A stretch of DNA of 64,000 nucleotides from Sternotherus odoratus (lineage: Eukaryota; Chordata; Testudines; Kinosternidae). The notes beneath the pieces were generated by a model. That model saw only the letters and a list, made by a program, of their open reading frames with translations. It was not told the origin of the DNA and did not search any database. A program made the translations under genes and the position numbers. Below are positions 1-10,002 of the stretch, piece by piece (positions within the stretch are counted from its first letter, which is position 1; every line of letters starts with the position of its first letter). The stretch is from positions 83,759,892 to 83,823,891 of the forward strand of contig JAVMKO010000001.1 of assembly GCA_032164245.1 (NCBI GenBank). Direction: 5' to 3'.

Positions 1-410
1 TCCTAATCACCTTTGAGGATCTGGGCCTAAATAAGTGAACAAAATTCCCCATGACAAGAAATATGCACATGCTGGTGCAGAGTCAGAAGCTGGCAGTAGT
101 GATATCAGTATGCACTTTTTAAAAGTATGGTTGGCTTTTTATATAGGGTTATTTTGCAATCCTAAAAAACATTGCCACAAATGTGGCCTGATTTTTAATT
201 TTCAGAGTATGCTTGATTTACTTGGGGACCATTGCAAACAGTCCTGAGACTGTCCTGACTTATGCAAGGGGCAGAATCAGCCCCAAGAAGCCTCAGAAAT
301 TGGGGAAGCACAAAGGTGGCATATAGCCACTCCTCCACCTCTGGGTCCTACACTAGCATGGTTCAACCAGCCCAGAGGACTGGGGCCATAGCGTTTTGTA
401 CCATTCAATT
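1..410. other. No recognised feature
   Basis: AT-rich unique-looking sequence with only short chance open frames. I see no exon-like frame with splice sites and no repeat I can name. Confidence 0.4.
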
Positions 411-525
411 AGAACATAAAAACGGCCATACTGGGTCAGACCAAAGGTCCTGATCTAGCTCAGTATCCCGGTAGTGGCCAGTACCAGATACATCTGAGGG
501 AATGAACAGAACAGGTACTCATCGA
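411..525 (-). mobile_element. CR1 LINE 3' end fragment
   Basis: Read on the minus strand this matches the familiar tail of amniote CR1 elements: a stretch announcing a bid for the 'tggtctgacccagtatggcc' type motif (here about 423-445) preceded by the CR1 'ctggccactaccgg' segment. It is 5' truncated to about 115 bp, as most CR1 copies are. Confidence 0.7.
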
Positions 526-874
526 GTTATCCATTAGAATTAGAATGATACGTTTCATAAGGGGTGAAAACCTTTTATATTGAGACTGTCTGTCTTTCTA
601 AAAAATAAGCTAAAGTTCAAGCAAAAGTTATGGGCTTGCTGCATGAATTAACTGGGGGAGGGTCAATTGTTGTTTATGCAGGCGGTCAGACTAGATCAGG
701 GGTCTCCAAACTTTTCAGCCCGAGGGCCGCATTAACTATCAAATAGCAGTTCGGGGGCCGACAACACACTCGAGGTCCAAATAAAAAAGAATCAAAACAT
801 GGATGTTGTTTTTAATTATTTATTTAATATTATTTTATTCAGTTATTATTTAATAACACATTGATACACTACAC

Positions 875-1272
875 ATGAACACCTGTTCACTACACATGAA
901 CACCTGTTCACTACACATGAACACTACACATGAACACCTGTTCACTACACATGAACACTACACATCAACCCCCCAACTGACCCACCCAGCCAGGTCTCTC
1001 CCCCCCAAACCTCCTTTCCTCCAACCCCCAACTGACCCACCCAGCCAGGTCTCTCCCCCCAAAACCTCCTTTCCTCCAACCCCCCTCCCCAACTGACTCA
1101 CCCAGCCAGGTCTCTCCCCCCAAAACCTCCTTTCCTCCAACCCCCCCCAAATGACCCACCCAGCCAGGTCTCTCCCCCCAAAACCTCCTTTCCTCCAACC
1201 CCCCCCCCCCCCAACTGACCCGCTCAACCCGGTCTCTTCCCCCCCCAACTGACCCGCTCAACCCGGTCTCTC
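875..1272. repeat. Minisatellite arrays inside the hAT (short unit, then about 60-bp unit)
   Basis: At about 869-963 a short unit containing 'cactacacatgaacacctgt' recurs several times with internal deletions. At about 965-1272 a pyrimidine-rich unit of about 60 bp recurs roughly five times, each with 'cccagccaggtctctccccc' and 'aaacctcctttcctccaa'. Homopolymer C runs of up to 14 make the copy length uncertain in the assembly. Confidence 0.85.
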
Positions 1273-1384
1273 CCCACAGACCGTTTCGCCGCCTGGCAGT
1301 GGGTGGCTCCTTGTTTCGCCGCCTGTAACTGGGTGGCGGGGCGGCGCGTCCCGGCCCCAGCTCTGAGCCGTCCCTGGCCGCCGG

Positions 1385-1732
1385 CGGCAGCGGAGCATGC
1401 GGCACGTCCTGGCCGGCGGCGGCAGCGGAGCACGCGGCGTGTCCTGGCTGGCGGCGGCAGCGGAGCACGCGGCGCGTCCCGGCCCCGCGGCTGGCGGCGG
1501 CAGCGGAGCACGCGGTGCGTCCCGGCCCCGCGGCTGGCGGCGGCAGCGGAGCACGCGGCGCGTCCTGGCCGGCGGCGGCAGCGGAGCACGCGGCGCGTCC
1601 TGGCTGGCGGCGGCAGCGGAGCACGCGGCGCGTCCCGGCCCCGCGGCTGGCGGCGGCAGCGGAGCACGCGGTGCGTCCTGGCCGGCGGCGGCAGCGGAGC
1701 ACGCGGCGCGTCCCGGCCCCGTGGCTGGTTCC
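1385..1732. repeat. GC-rich minisatellite inside the hAT
   Basis: A unit built on 'ggcggcggcagcggagcac' followed by 'gcggcgcgtcc' recurs about eight times, alternately with and without a 'cggccccgcggctg' segment. It is very CpG-rich and forms an artificial-looking CpG island. It is open in several frames on both strands because stop codons are rare at this composition. Confidence 0.85.
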
Positions 1733-1856
1733 CGACCGATCTCCACGGGCCGGATGAGAGGGCCTCGCGGGCCGCATCCGGCCCGCGGGCCGTAGTTTGG
1801 AGACCCCTGGACTAGATGATCATAATGGTCTGTTCTGGCCTTAACATCTGTGAAAA

Positions 1857-3736
1857 TACTGGGTCATAATGGGAGTCTCACCATAAAATGAAGTACAGCT
1901 TTTTCTCTCAGCAAACGCTAGCGTAGTCATAATTTCATTATTTGTTTTTAATTTAACAAATGAAAATAGTCAGGGGTTTGTTTGTTTGTTATTTAAACCT
2001 CACCCTGCAGCTTTTGTGACTCAAACACTACAGCATTGCTACACAGGACTGGCACTTATTTTTTAAGCTATGTGATTTCTAAATAGGCAGTGTACCTTTA
2101 AAAGCCCAGAAGAATTCCCTGCTGCTGTTTAAAATCCTGGATGGTCTTTGGAGCCTCTAAAACCATTCCTAGTGTCTAGCCATGTTCAAAAGGTAGAATT
2201 ATATTTCAGCTCAGTAACACAAACATTGTTCATTGCCATTAGACTTTTATTTCAGTGTTTACTGTAAACACTGCTCACCTGCAGTTCCCAGAGCGCTGAA
2301 AACCCCCCTATGTTAAAGGGATACATGATTTTCCTGAAGTAAATCCATTTTCTTAATTCTTTTAAAATATAAAATGATCACAGAAGTAATATTGATTTGA
2401 ATGATCAGAAGAGCCGGTGCATATCGGAGTACACACTGGCATGGAATGATTTGCTTCAGCAACATGAGAAAAGTGAAAATATGCAGCTAATTTTTGTTGA
2501 TTGGATTATCATATTGACATGCTAATAGAATTCTCTCAGGCTGAAGTTTGCCCCTTGCAGAGAACCAGAACGAGGCCTATGCACCAGTTAAGTTCTACTT
2601 AAACTCTCTGGTAAAGGCTTAAGTAGGACTAAAGTGATGCACATGTTGTGCACTGGCCCTCTGTACAGGCCAGATCCTGCTCACCTTACCTATGCAAACA
2701 GCCTCTCACACTGTAAAATTAAAATTCATAAGCATTTTCAGGGATAGATTAAAATAATATGGGAGGTTGGCTCCAAAACCACTGCCCCTTCTAGAAATAT
2801 ATAGTTCCTTGTGTACCTTGATCTCCTTTCTCTGGTTCTCTCAAACAATCTCCTCTCCTTGATGCCTTGCCACCTATAGACTCTTTGATCTCTTCACACA
2901 ATCCCCTCCAACCCAGACAGAATTTTAGGATCTAATTCTGTTCATGTTGTTATAAATTAGGAGTAGCTCCATTGTAGTCAATAGAGTTACAACTGTGCAA
3001 AAATTGCTATGAAAGGAGAATCAGGCTCTTAGTTTCTCACTGATTCACTGCTGAGTGAAGGCCCCTCACTCGTCTGGAGCAAGAGCTCAAGGATTTAGGG
3101 ATTTCTTCTTAATCTGCCTCTTCTTAAATCCCATCTATTTTTTTTTTAAATATAACATTGGGACAGTCCATACATTCTCCATTTCCCATGGTGTTATAAC
3201 CTGTTTTCTTCATTCACGTCTTGTACTTCAATGTTCATTCTTAATTATCTACTTGAAACTACTAGAAAATATTTCCCACATAAATTAAAATAAAATTTAA
3301 ATAAGGATTCCCTCCAGATACAAACTTTAGTTATAGTTTTGATTGGACATCTCACAATATGATTTGTACCGCCAAAACAATGTAATCTTGACTGTGTAAT
3401 AGTGACAAAAAATCCCAATAGCAAATATTATTACTCGGCTTTCTATCCTGCTGTTGGTGCCACTCACACTAACTGGAATCACGTACATCTCTTGAGTGAA
3501 GCCTTGAAGCCAGTGGCATGTTTTCAGCAACAGCTTCCCAATAACAAATATTCCTGTGGATCTTGCCTGAAATTACCGTAAGCTCAGATTGACTAAAATG
3601 CTCTGATAGAAGCACAAGAACTAGTTGGATGCATGCAAGTACACCTGTTTTCCAACTGGTAATGTCAAATGATTTTATCTATAAAACTAACACCCAAGAG
3701 GTAGAAAAAAGTGCTGAAGGAAGAATCTCTGTTTTA
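1857..3736. other. Non-coding stretch with weak old repeats
   Basis: No exon or transposon with ends can be supported. Around 2570-2700 and 2930-3035 the text resembles old dispersed amniote repeats (phrases such as 'gccagatcctgctcacctta' and 'gtagctccattgtagtcaat'), which I cannot place in a family. The rest looks unique and AT-rich. Confidence 0.4.
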
Positions 3737-3894
3737 GGGTATGTCTTCACTACAGCATTAGTTCGATTTCCTTTATGTCGATGTTGTGAACGCGACGGTA
3801 TACAGTCGATGTTGTGTGTCTTCACTAGGCACAGCTACGCACAGTACGTCGACAGTGTCTGTCCGCAAAACTTTTGCAAGCGTCGACATGACGA

Positions 3895-4050
3895 GCGTTG
3901 CACTGTGGGTACCTATCCCACAGTTCCCTGATCCCCCAGCAGGCACCATTTCGAGTGCTGCACTATGGGTAGGCATTTCCAAATTTCGCGCCCTTTTTCC
4001 GCGCCGCCCACCCCCATTCCGAGCGGTGCACTGTAGGTAGGCATCCCATA
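3895..4050 (+). repeat. Harbinger subterminal tandem motif
   Basis: Three spaced copies of a motif of the form TGCACTgTgGGTA followed by a cccat/tccc segment occur at about 3899, 3960 and 4027, just upstream of the transposase start codon. The first copy also forms a small inverted repeat (tgtgggta / tatcccaca). Subterminal repeats of this sort are often transposase or accessory-protein binding sites; here that is an inference from position. Confidence 0.55.
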
Positions 4051-4095
4051 ATTCGCGCCCTTTCTCCGCCGTGCTAACGCCATAGCATTGCAAGC

Positions 4096-5472
4096 ATGGA
4101 GCCCGCTGACACCACGGCTGCAGTAATGGCTGTTGTGAGGACCTCGATCACGGTTGCTGAGTTCCTGCTGCACCGTCTGCAGAGGAGGAATGCGATCCGG
4201 GGAGAACTGCGCTTTCCGGAACCCGACGACAGTGAGGAGGAGATGGACAAGCACATCGGGGACAACAGGGACACTGCCGTGCACAGCGGGGACGACAGGG
4301 ACACTGACGTGCACAGCGGGGACGACATGGACACTGCCGTTTTTGCAAGTAGGGCGACTGACAATCTGTCAAGAATGGTGGCAATGGGGCAGGCTCATGC
4401 CATCGAACGCCGATTCTGGGCCAGGGAAACAAGCACGGACTGGTGGGACCGCATAGTGCTGCGGGTCTGGGATGACTCCCAGTGGCTCAGAAACTTCCGC
4501 ATGCGAAAGGGCACCTTCATGGAACTTTGTGACTTGCTGTCCCCGGCCCTCCAGCGCAGGAATACCAAAATGAGAGCGGCCCTTACAGTGGAGAAGCGAG
4601 TGGCGATAGCCCTCTGGAAGCTTGCAACGCCAGACAGCTACCGGTCAGTGGCGAATCAGTTTGGGGTGGGTAGGTCTACAGTGGGCTTTGCTGTGATGCA
4701 AGTAAGCAGGGCAATCGTCGAGCGGCTGCTACACCGGGTTATAAACCTCGGAAACCTGCAAACCACAATAGATGGCTTTGCCGCCATGGGATTCCCTAAC
4801 TGTGGTGGGGCTATAGATGGGACTCATATCCCTATCCTGGCACCGGACCACGAGGCCGCCGAGTACAGAAACCGGAAGGGATATTACTCAATGGTCATGC
4901 AAGCAGTGGTTGACCACAAGGGACGTTTCACCGACCTGTACGTGGGGTGGCCGGGAAAGCTTCATGACGCTCGAGTGTTCAGGAACTCTAGGGTTTTTAG
5001 ACAGCTGCAGCAAGGCACTTTCTTCCCCGACCAGAAAATTTCTGTGGGGGGGGTCGAAATGCCGATCGTGATCATTGGGGACCCAGCCTACCCCCTAATG
5101 CCCTGGCTTATGAAGCCCTACACAGGAGCCCTGGACAGGGGTCAGGAGCTGTTCAACTACAGGCTGAGCAAGTGCAGAATGGCCGTGGAGTGTGCATTTG
5201 GCCGCTTGAAGGGGAGATGGCGTTCCTTACTGATTCGCTCAGACATCCGTGAGAGAAATATCCCCATTGTTATAGCTGCTTGCTCTGTGCTCCACAATAT
5301 CTGTGAGAGCAAGGGGGAAACGTTTATGGCGGGCTGGGAGGCAGAGGCAAATTTACTTTCTGCTACTTATGAGCAGCCACACAGCAGGGAAAGTAAAAGA
5401 GCCCACCGTGAGGCCCTGCGCCTCAGGGACGCCTTGAAAGACAGTTTTATCAGTGCCCGAGATGGCGTTTGA
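4096..5472 (+). CDS. PIF/Harbinger DDE transposase (HARBI1-like)
   Basis: Encodes 458 residues in one exon. The N-terminus holds an acidic stretch with three near repeats of H-S-G-D-D-x-D-T (about residues 53-80). Residues about 163-207 form a helix-turn-helix-like region (TVEKRVAIALWKLA, then FGVGRSTV) typical of this family's DNA-binding part. The DDE nuclease follows: D241 in GGAIDGTH, D329 in IGDPAYP and E365 in VECAFGRLKGRW, with the conserved LHDARVF at about 289-295. All three catalytic positions are present and there is no internal stop or frameshift, so the frame appears capable of making a full-length enzyme. In this superfamily the transposase needs a Myb/SANT-type partner to reach the nucleus and bind the ends; the matching gene lies at 5748-7840. 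The ATG at 4096 is the first in frame. Confidence 0.93.
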   Translation: MEPADTTAAVMAVVRTSITVAEFLLHRLQRRNAIRGELRFPEPDDSEEEMDKHIGDNRDTAVHSGDDRDTDVHSGDDMDTAVFASRATDNLSRMVAMGQAHAIERRFWARETSTDWWDRIVLRVWDDSQWLRNFRMRKGTFMELCDLLSPALQRRNTKMRAALTVEKRVAIALWKLATPDSYRSVANQFGVGRSTVGFAVMQVSRAIVERLLHRVINLGNLQTTIDGFAAMGFPNCGGAIDGTHIPILAPDHEAAEYRNRKGYYSMVMQAVVDHKGRFTDLYVGWPGKLHDARVFRNSRVFRQLQQGTFFPDQKISVGGVEMPIVIIGDPAYPLMPWLMKPYTGALDRGQELFNYRLSKCRMAVECAFGRLKGRWRSLLIRSDIRERNIPIVIAACSVLHNICESKGETFMAGWEAEANLLSATYEQPHSRESKRAHREALRLRDALKDSFISARDGV

Positions 5473-5573
5473 GAATCTGCTCCCTTGCTGTGCTCTAAGC
5501 CTGCTGCCCTTGTACCCTCTTTCCCTCCCCCCTCCCCATGCTTTCCCTCCTCCCTCCCCATACTTGCAGAGGA

Positions 5574-5579
5574 AATAAA
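5574..5579 (+). terminator. Poly(A) signal of the transposase gene
   Basis: AATAAA about 100 nt after the transposase stop codon, followed by a GT-rich stretch ('cactgttgg'), which fits cleavage and polyadenylation. Confidence 0.65.
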
Positions 5580-5747
5580 ATCACTGTTGGAAAAATCATG
5601 GTTCCTTTATTGGTTCATCGGAAATACAAATACAGGGGATCACTGTCCTGGTATCCTGGAGGGAAACCGGCAGTCGCAGTGGGGGAGGAGCGGGCAAAGG
5701 AGGGGGGGGAAGGGGGGAGAGGAGGGGTGGGCAAGACACAGCAGCTT

Positions 5748-7840
5748 TTAAAAGTTTTCTGAGAAAGTCAGCCTGCTGCTGCTGCTGCTTCTGCTGGCTT
5801 GTGGGGTGGAGTGGAGCGGCCCACGGGCCTTGCCCCCCCGTGTTCTCACCCCGCGTCTGGGTGGGGAATCTATGGGAGTTGGGGAGGGGGGGAGGTGGTT
5901 ACACAGGGGCTGCAGAGGTGGTCTTTGGGCATGCTGCAGCTCCACCAGAGATCGCAGCATGTCGCTCTGGTCCTCCATTATGCGGAGGAAAGCATCCATG
6001 CGTCTTTCCTCACGTTCTACTCTCTTTTCTGCAGCGGCTTCCCTCTTTTCTGCAGCGGCTCTCCTTTCCTCTCTCTCTCGATTCCTTTCCTCTCTGTCTC
6101 GTTCCCTTGCCTGTATCATTTTTTCCCTCCAGTCCGTCTGGCGGGCTGCCTCAGCGCGCGAGTTCTCCAGGAGTTCAGTGAACATCTCATCGCGCGTTCG
6201 CGTTTTCTTTTTACGCTTTCTTTTCTGCAGGGCAGGGCGGGAGTTCAACTGTTGTTGTTCATCTGTGGGCAAGTGTGTGGGAAAAGAAAGGTTGAAAGTT
6301 ATGAGACAGATACATTCAAGGTTAGGAGGCAGATGCAGTCTCGGACGGCACACAATGGGAGTAGTATGCTGTTTGCAACCTCAGTATTCAGAGGCCTGAT
6401 ATGATTTCTGTACAAGGTCATGTTCTACACCTAAAAGGAGAGGAGAGCTCACAGAAAAGTCAGAGCATCTCAGACACATATGCGTGCCTCAGCCCAAGAC
6501 GGCTTCTGAAATCACAGTGCAGCCGGCCATGGTAAGTTAAAAGTGGCGCCTGCATACTGTAGAGCAACCCCGCCCCCTTCCCCCCACCGCGTGGCTGGCT
6601 CCCACTGAAACCGCAAACTGCAAAGCAAATGCCTAAGGGCTAAGGTCTTTTTGGGGCTCTTCAGACCGCGTGCAGACGGCTCGGATTCCCTGCCAGCTAA
6701 CGCTACGGGCTGGGGGGGGGGGGGGGGGCGGCGGTCAGCGTTCGTGGGGGGGGGGGGGGGGGCGGGTTCGGTTCGTCGGTCCTCAGCAGAAAAGAGTACT
6801 TTGCAGCTGGGACTCTTTATCTCCCGACTAATTGCAGTCCGTATCTCAAACAGGCAACCCTGAATGACATCACTTTGCTGAGAATTTCTCGGAGAGATAG
6901 GGAGCGCATGCTCCTTGAGTCCATGCAAAGTCCTGGTCCATACGCCGCAATGCTAGCCTGCTCAATGATACCAGACAACCTACTACTTTCGTGGCGTGGG
7001 TTGGTGTCCTATCACGGGGGACCAGATAAGGCAGCTCTCCCCAGAAATCTGCTGCGCTGGATTCATCGCTACCTCCTGGATAGCTTCCTTGAAATGTCCG
7101 CGGAGGACTTATGGTCAATCCCGGAGTATATTGACAAACTCTTTGAGTAGAAATTGACCAGCAATGAAAGCACGCTAAGTCCTTAGGGCAAGTTACTTAG
7201 GGCAAGCATTAATGCCTTAGGGCAAGCATTAATAAATGCTTCCTTTACAAAATCACGCGTCATGTAATCACTTAAAAAAGAAACACTTACCCCCCTGGGA
7301 GGCTTGGGAGGGTACTGGCTCCAGGGTGACAAACAGCTCCTGGCTCTCTGGGTACAAGGGTTCTCCGCTGGGCTCCTGCTGCTCCGTGAGATTTTCTTCT
7401 TCATGCTCGTCCTCCTCGGAATCAGTCTCCTCCCTGACGATGATCCCATCGGTGGAGTCCACGCACACCGGCGCGATGGTGGTGGGGGCGCCCCCCATTA
7501 TGGCATTTAGTTCATTGTAGAACCTGCATGTCCGTGGCGCGCCCCCCGATCGTCCGTTTGCCTCCTTGGCTTTCTGGAAAGATTGCCGCAGCTCCTTAAT
7601 TTTCACGCGGCACTGTGTGGTGTCCCTGTTGTGGCCCCTTTCCAGCATGGCCTTGGAGACTCTTCCGTAGGTGTTGGCATTCCGTTTGTTGTTTCGTAGT
7701 TCCAACATCACGGATTCCTCTCCCCAGATAGCGATGAGATCCAGCACCTCACGAGTGGACCATGCTGGAGCTCTTCTCCTCTGGCTGGTCTCCAGGGTAG
7801 ATGAGCTCATCATGGATTCCTGTGATGCTGAGCTCTGCAT
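5748..7840 (-). CDS. Harbinger accessory Myb/SANT-like DNA-binding protein, two exons
   Basis: Exon 1 is 7840-7291 and exon 2 is 6262-5748 (minus strand). The donor is CAGGGG|GTAAGTG and the acceptor tgcccacag|AT. Joined, the exons make 1065 nt, 354 residues plus stop, with the frame preserved. Exon 1 encodes a Myb/SANT-like domain (RAPAWSTREVLDLIAIWGEE, then a TTQCRVKIKELRQSF helix) and an acidic segment (EETDSEEDEHEEE). Exon 2 starts with a basic KRKRKKKTRTRDEMF motif that could be a nuclear localisation signal. It continues into a long R/E/A-rich coiled coil, a Q-rich helix (EDQSDMLRSLVELQ) and a Pro/Ser tail ending SRLTFSENF. Harbinger accessory proteins bind the transposon ends and carry the transposase into the nucleus. 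I chose the internal ATG at 7840 because related proteins start close to the SANT domain; an in-frame ATG at 7924 would add 28 residues. Confidence 0.85.
6701..7150 (+). CDS. Unrecognised third open frame of the Harbinger (probable terminal exon)
   Basis: The frame is open from 6701 (after an in-frame TAA at 6698-6700) to a TAG at 7148-7150. The 5' part crosses two poly-G runs and is unreliable; from about 6780 on it reads like protein. A possible splice acceptor, ctaattgcag, ends at 6837 and another, tttgcag, at 6806. The C-terminal part is charged and helical, with RISRRDRERMLLESM, then MIPDNLLLSWRGLV, RNLLRWIHRYLLDSF and a final WSIPEYIDKLFE. No family is recognised. It lies wholly within the intron of the accessory gene but on the opposite strand. 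An AATAAA follows 80 nt after the stop. I infer a terminal exon of a third transposon gene; its upstream exons, if any, are not identified. It could also be a captured host fragment or chance. Confidence 0.4.
   Translation, partial: RYGLGGGGGAAVSVRGGGGGGGFGSSVLSRKEYFAAGTLYLPTNCSPYLKQATLNDITLLRISRRDRERMLLESMQSPGPYAAMLACSMIPDNLLLSWRGLVSYHGGPDKAALPRNLLRWIHRYLLDSFLEMSAEDLWSIPEYIDKLFE
7173..7236 (+). terminator. Triplicated motif ending in a poly(A) signal
   Basis: The motif 'cttagggcaag' occurs three times (about 7181, 7195 and 7215), the last two as 'ccttagggcaagcattaat'. The last copy runs into AATAAA at 7231-7236. This is 80 nt past the stop of the frame ending at 7150 and is the best sign that a + strand transcript ends here. 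Confidence 0.5.
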
Positions 7841-8264
7841 GGCGGCTAGTGCTGATTGCTCTGAATGGCGACTGATCAGTTCAGGTGAGCTGGCCACGCT
7901 GACCAAACAGGAAATGGCATTCAAATGTTCCCGGGTCTTATCTACCTGGCCAGAGCAGCGAGTTCAGAGTGCAGTGCAGAGCGGTCACAGTGGAGCAGTA
8001 GTGAGGCAGTCCAGAGCGGTCAGAATGGAGCATTGTGGGACAGCCTCTGGAGGCTATTAATGTCGGGTTCCGTCTTCACTAGCCCACGGTCGAGCTTGGA
8101 ACGTCGAGATTAGCCTTATGCCACTGGTTAGGCTGGAGTGCCAAGATCGATCTTTAAGGCCCTTTACATCGACGTTAAGGGCATGTATGTGAAGACAGGT
8201 ACACGTTTACTTCGACCTAACGTCGTTAACATCGATTTAAAGTGGTAGTGAAGACATGCCCTTA

Positions 8265-8783
8265 TGCTTGTATGCCTTTGTTGTGCTTTTTTGGTCTGTC
8301 TTCCTCATTGCAATTTACTGGATACAAAACAAAGTTTATACGTTGCTAGTTTCTTGGGTTCACTACATACTGCAATACAATAATAATAATATAAAAATAT
8401 CTTGCGTTTGTAGAGCAGCTAAAGAATCCAAAATATGCTACAGCTCAGAACATTTATGATTTTGTACGGTTATAAGGTTGTTGTCTCCTCTTCAGAATGT
8501 GGCATCTGTCCCAGTTTCACAGCCAGAAATAAGAGCTAGATTTAATCTAAATTCTTATACCATATCCATCACCACAGTATCTGTGTTCTGACTAATGAGT
8601 GATACACCAAATAGGGGAGGAGGGAAAATCCATTGTTTGGTGTTAGAAAACTGGGCTCCATCTGTGGAATGAGTTCAGTGCTCTCACCCTGTTTCTTGGC
8701 GTTTCTGAGAAAAGGGTATCAGAGGCAAGTTTACAATAGCTGCAGATCAAATTAGTGAACCATAACAAAGTATGAGAAGTGTG
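8265..8783. other. No recognised feature
   Basis: AT-rich sequence between the Harbinger and the next LTR-like repeat; a short (aat)n run lies at about 8378-8392. I see no coding or repeat signature. Confidence 0.4.
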
Positions 8784-9997
8784 GGTGATGTTATTGACAT
8801 GAACTGTGACCATAGGTCATTGTTGCAACCAGGGTCCTATGGTTGCACCAGGTCTTGTACAGAGGAGATCAAGTGGGGGTGACTATGGAAAGGTTGTAGT
8901 TTGCTGGTTATGATTATGCTGTCTGTATGTGTGCATCATTTTTGTATTTGAAGTTATGAATATTGGCCACGTACTTGTATCTTAATGAGTTTGATTCTAA
9001 GTAGCCTCAGTGAAGCATATGGTCAGCGTCTTGAGAAAGGACTAATCTCAGTAAGTGCCCAATCAAGAAAAACTTAACTGACAATGGACTTTGGGAGATG
9101 CCAATCCACATCTGAGCTTTCCTGGGAATGTTCAAACTAACATGTAAACAATGGCATCAGCCTGCAAAAAGCTGAATCATTCATAGACATGTGACTTGCC
9201 CAGGTGGCTACAAATTCTATCTTGTTGCTGTGACTTTGCACAGAAGAACAAAGGTGTTTCCACCCATGAGAGAGAATATAAAAGGCCCTACAAGTCTCTC
9301 CATTTTGTCTCTAGCCAGCTTAAGAGATGGCCTCTCCACTTCCAAGAAATGCCTGAAAGAAACTGGAACAAAGGACAGTAACTATGGGGGTGTGAGTGGT
9401 TGCTGGACCCAGACTAGGAAGGGGTCTAGTCTGTGAAAGAAACTTATTTGAACATATCTAAGGGTGACATTTACCTTTATGCAGTTTCTTAGTGTATTAG
9501 GCTTAGACATGTGTGTTTTGTTTCATTTTGCTTGGTAACTTACTTTGTTCTGTCTGTTATTACTTGGAACCACTTAAATCCTACTTTTTATATTTAATAA
9601 AATCACTTTTGATTATTAATTAACCCAGAGTAAGTAAGTAATATCTGGGGGAGCAAACAGCTGTGCACATCTCTCTATCAGTGTTATAGAGGGCAGACAA
9701 TTTGAGTTTACTCTGTATATGCTTTATACTGAGTAAAATGGATTTATTTGGGGTTTGGATCCCATTTGGAATTGGATATCTGGTTGCTAGAGACAGGAGC
9801 ACTTTCTAAGCCGTTTTCAGTTAAGTCTTCAGCTTTGGGGGTGTGGTTCAGACCTGGGTCTGCGTTGCAGGCTAGCATGTCTGACTCAACAAGACACGGT
9901 ACTGAAGTCCCAAGCTGGCAGGGAAAACAGGCTCAGAGGTAGTCTCAGCACATCAGATGACAGTCCCAAGGAGGTCTCTGTGACTCAACCCGTCACA
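8784..9997 (+). mobile_element. LTR-like dispersed repeat (probable solo LTR)
   Basis: About 1.2 kb with the layout of a retroviral-type LTR: a TATA-like 'gaatataaaaggccc' at about 9275, then a poly(A) signal 'atttaataaaatc' at about 9592, ending in 'cccgtcaca'. Flanks GTGTG at 8779-8783 and 9998-10002 match as a 5-bp duplication, but the left end does not begin with TG, so the boundaries are provisional. No internal retroviral frame is present. Confidence 0.5.
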
Positions 9998-10002
9998 GTG
10001 TG

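Larger units (their letters stand above)
697..1809. mobile_element. GC-rich non-autonomous hAT transposon with perfect 8-bp TSD
   Basis: The ends are inverted copies of each other, CAGGGGTCTCCAAACT on the left and AGTTTGGAGACCCCTG on the right. They are flanked by a perfect 8-bp duplication, gactagat, at 689-696 and 1810-1817. An 8-bp duplication and CAGGG-type ends are hallmarks of the hAT superfamily. There is no transposase frame: the 1.1 kb interior is tandem repeat and CpG-dense sequence, and its long open frames on both strands are a composition effect. The subterminal 'gagggccgc' segments are also inverted near both ends. Confidence 0.9.
640..1856 (+). mobile_element. CR1 LINE 3' fragment split by a hAT insertion
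   Basis: The flanks of the 697-1809 hAT join into one CR1 3' end: about 640-696 on the left and 1818-1856 on the right, where the 'gatcataatggtctgttctg' segment is typical of the CR1 terminus. The hAT target duplication (gactagat) is CR1 sequence, so the CR1 was already present when the hAT landed. Confidence 0.65.
3737..8261. mobile_element. Complete PIF/Harbinger DNA transposon, 4.5 kb, TTA TSD
   Basis: Terminal inverted repeats GGGTATGTCTTCACTAC and, from the other end, GGGCATGTCTTCACTAC enclose 4525 bp. The flanks carry the 3-bp TTA duplication (3734-3736 and 8262-8264) expected of PIF/Harbinger. Inside are a DDE transposase on + and a two-exon Myb/SANT-like accessory gene on -, the standard two-gene content, plus a third unexplained frame on +. 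Both recognised frames are uninterrupted. Homopolymer G runs at about 6711-6728 and 6746-6762 are possible assembly trouble spots. Confidence 0.93.

Noticed and set aside
965..1815. Long open frames of 100-270 codons on both strands
   Set aside because: They lie in CpG-rich minisatellite inside a hAT, the products are simple repeats, and frames are open on both strands because stops are rare at this composition.
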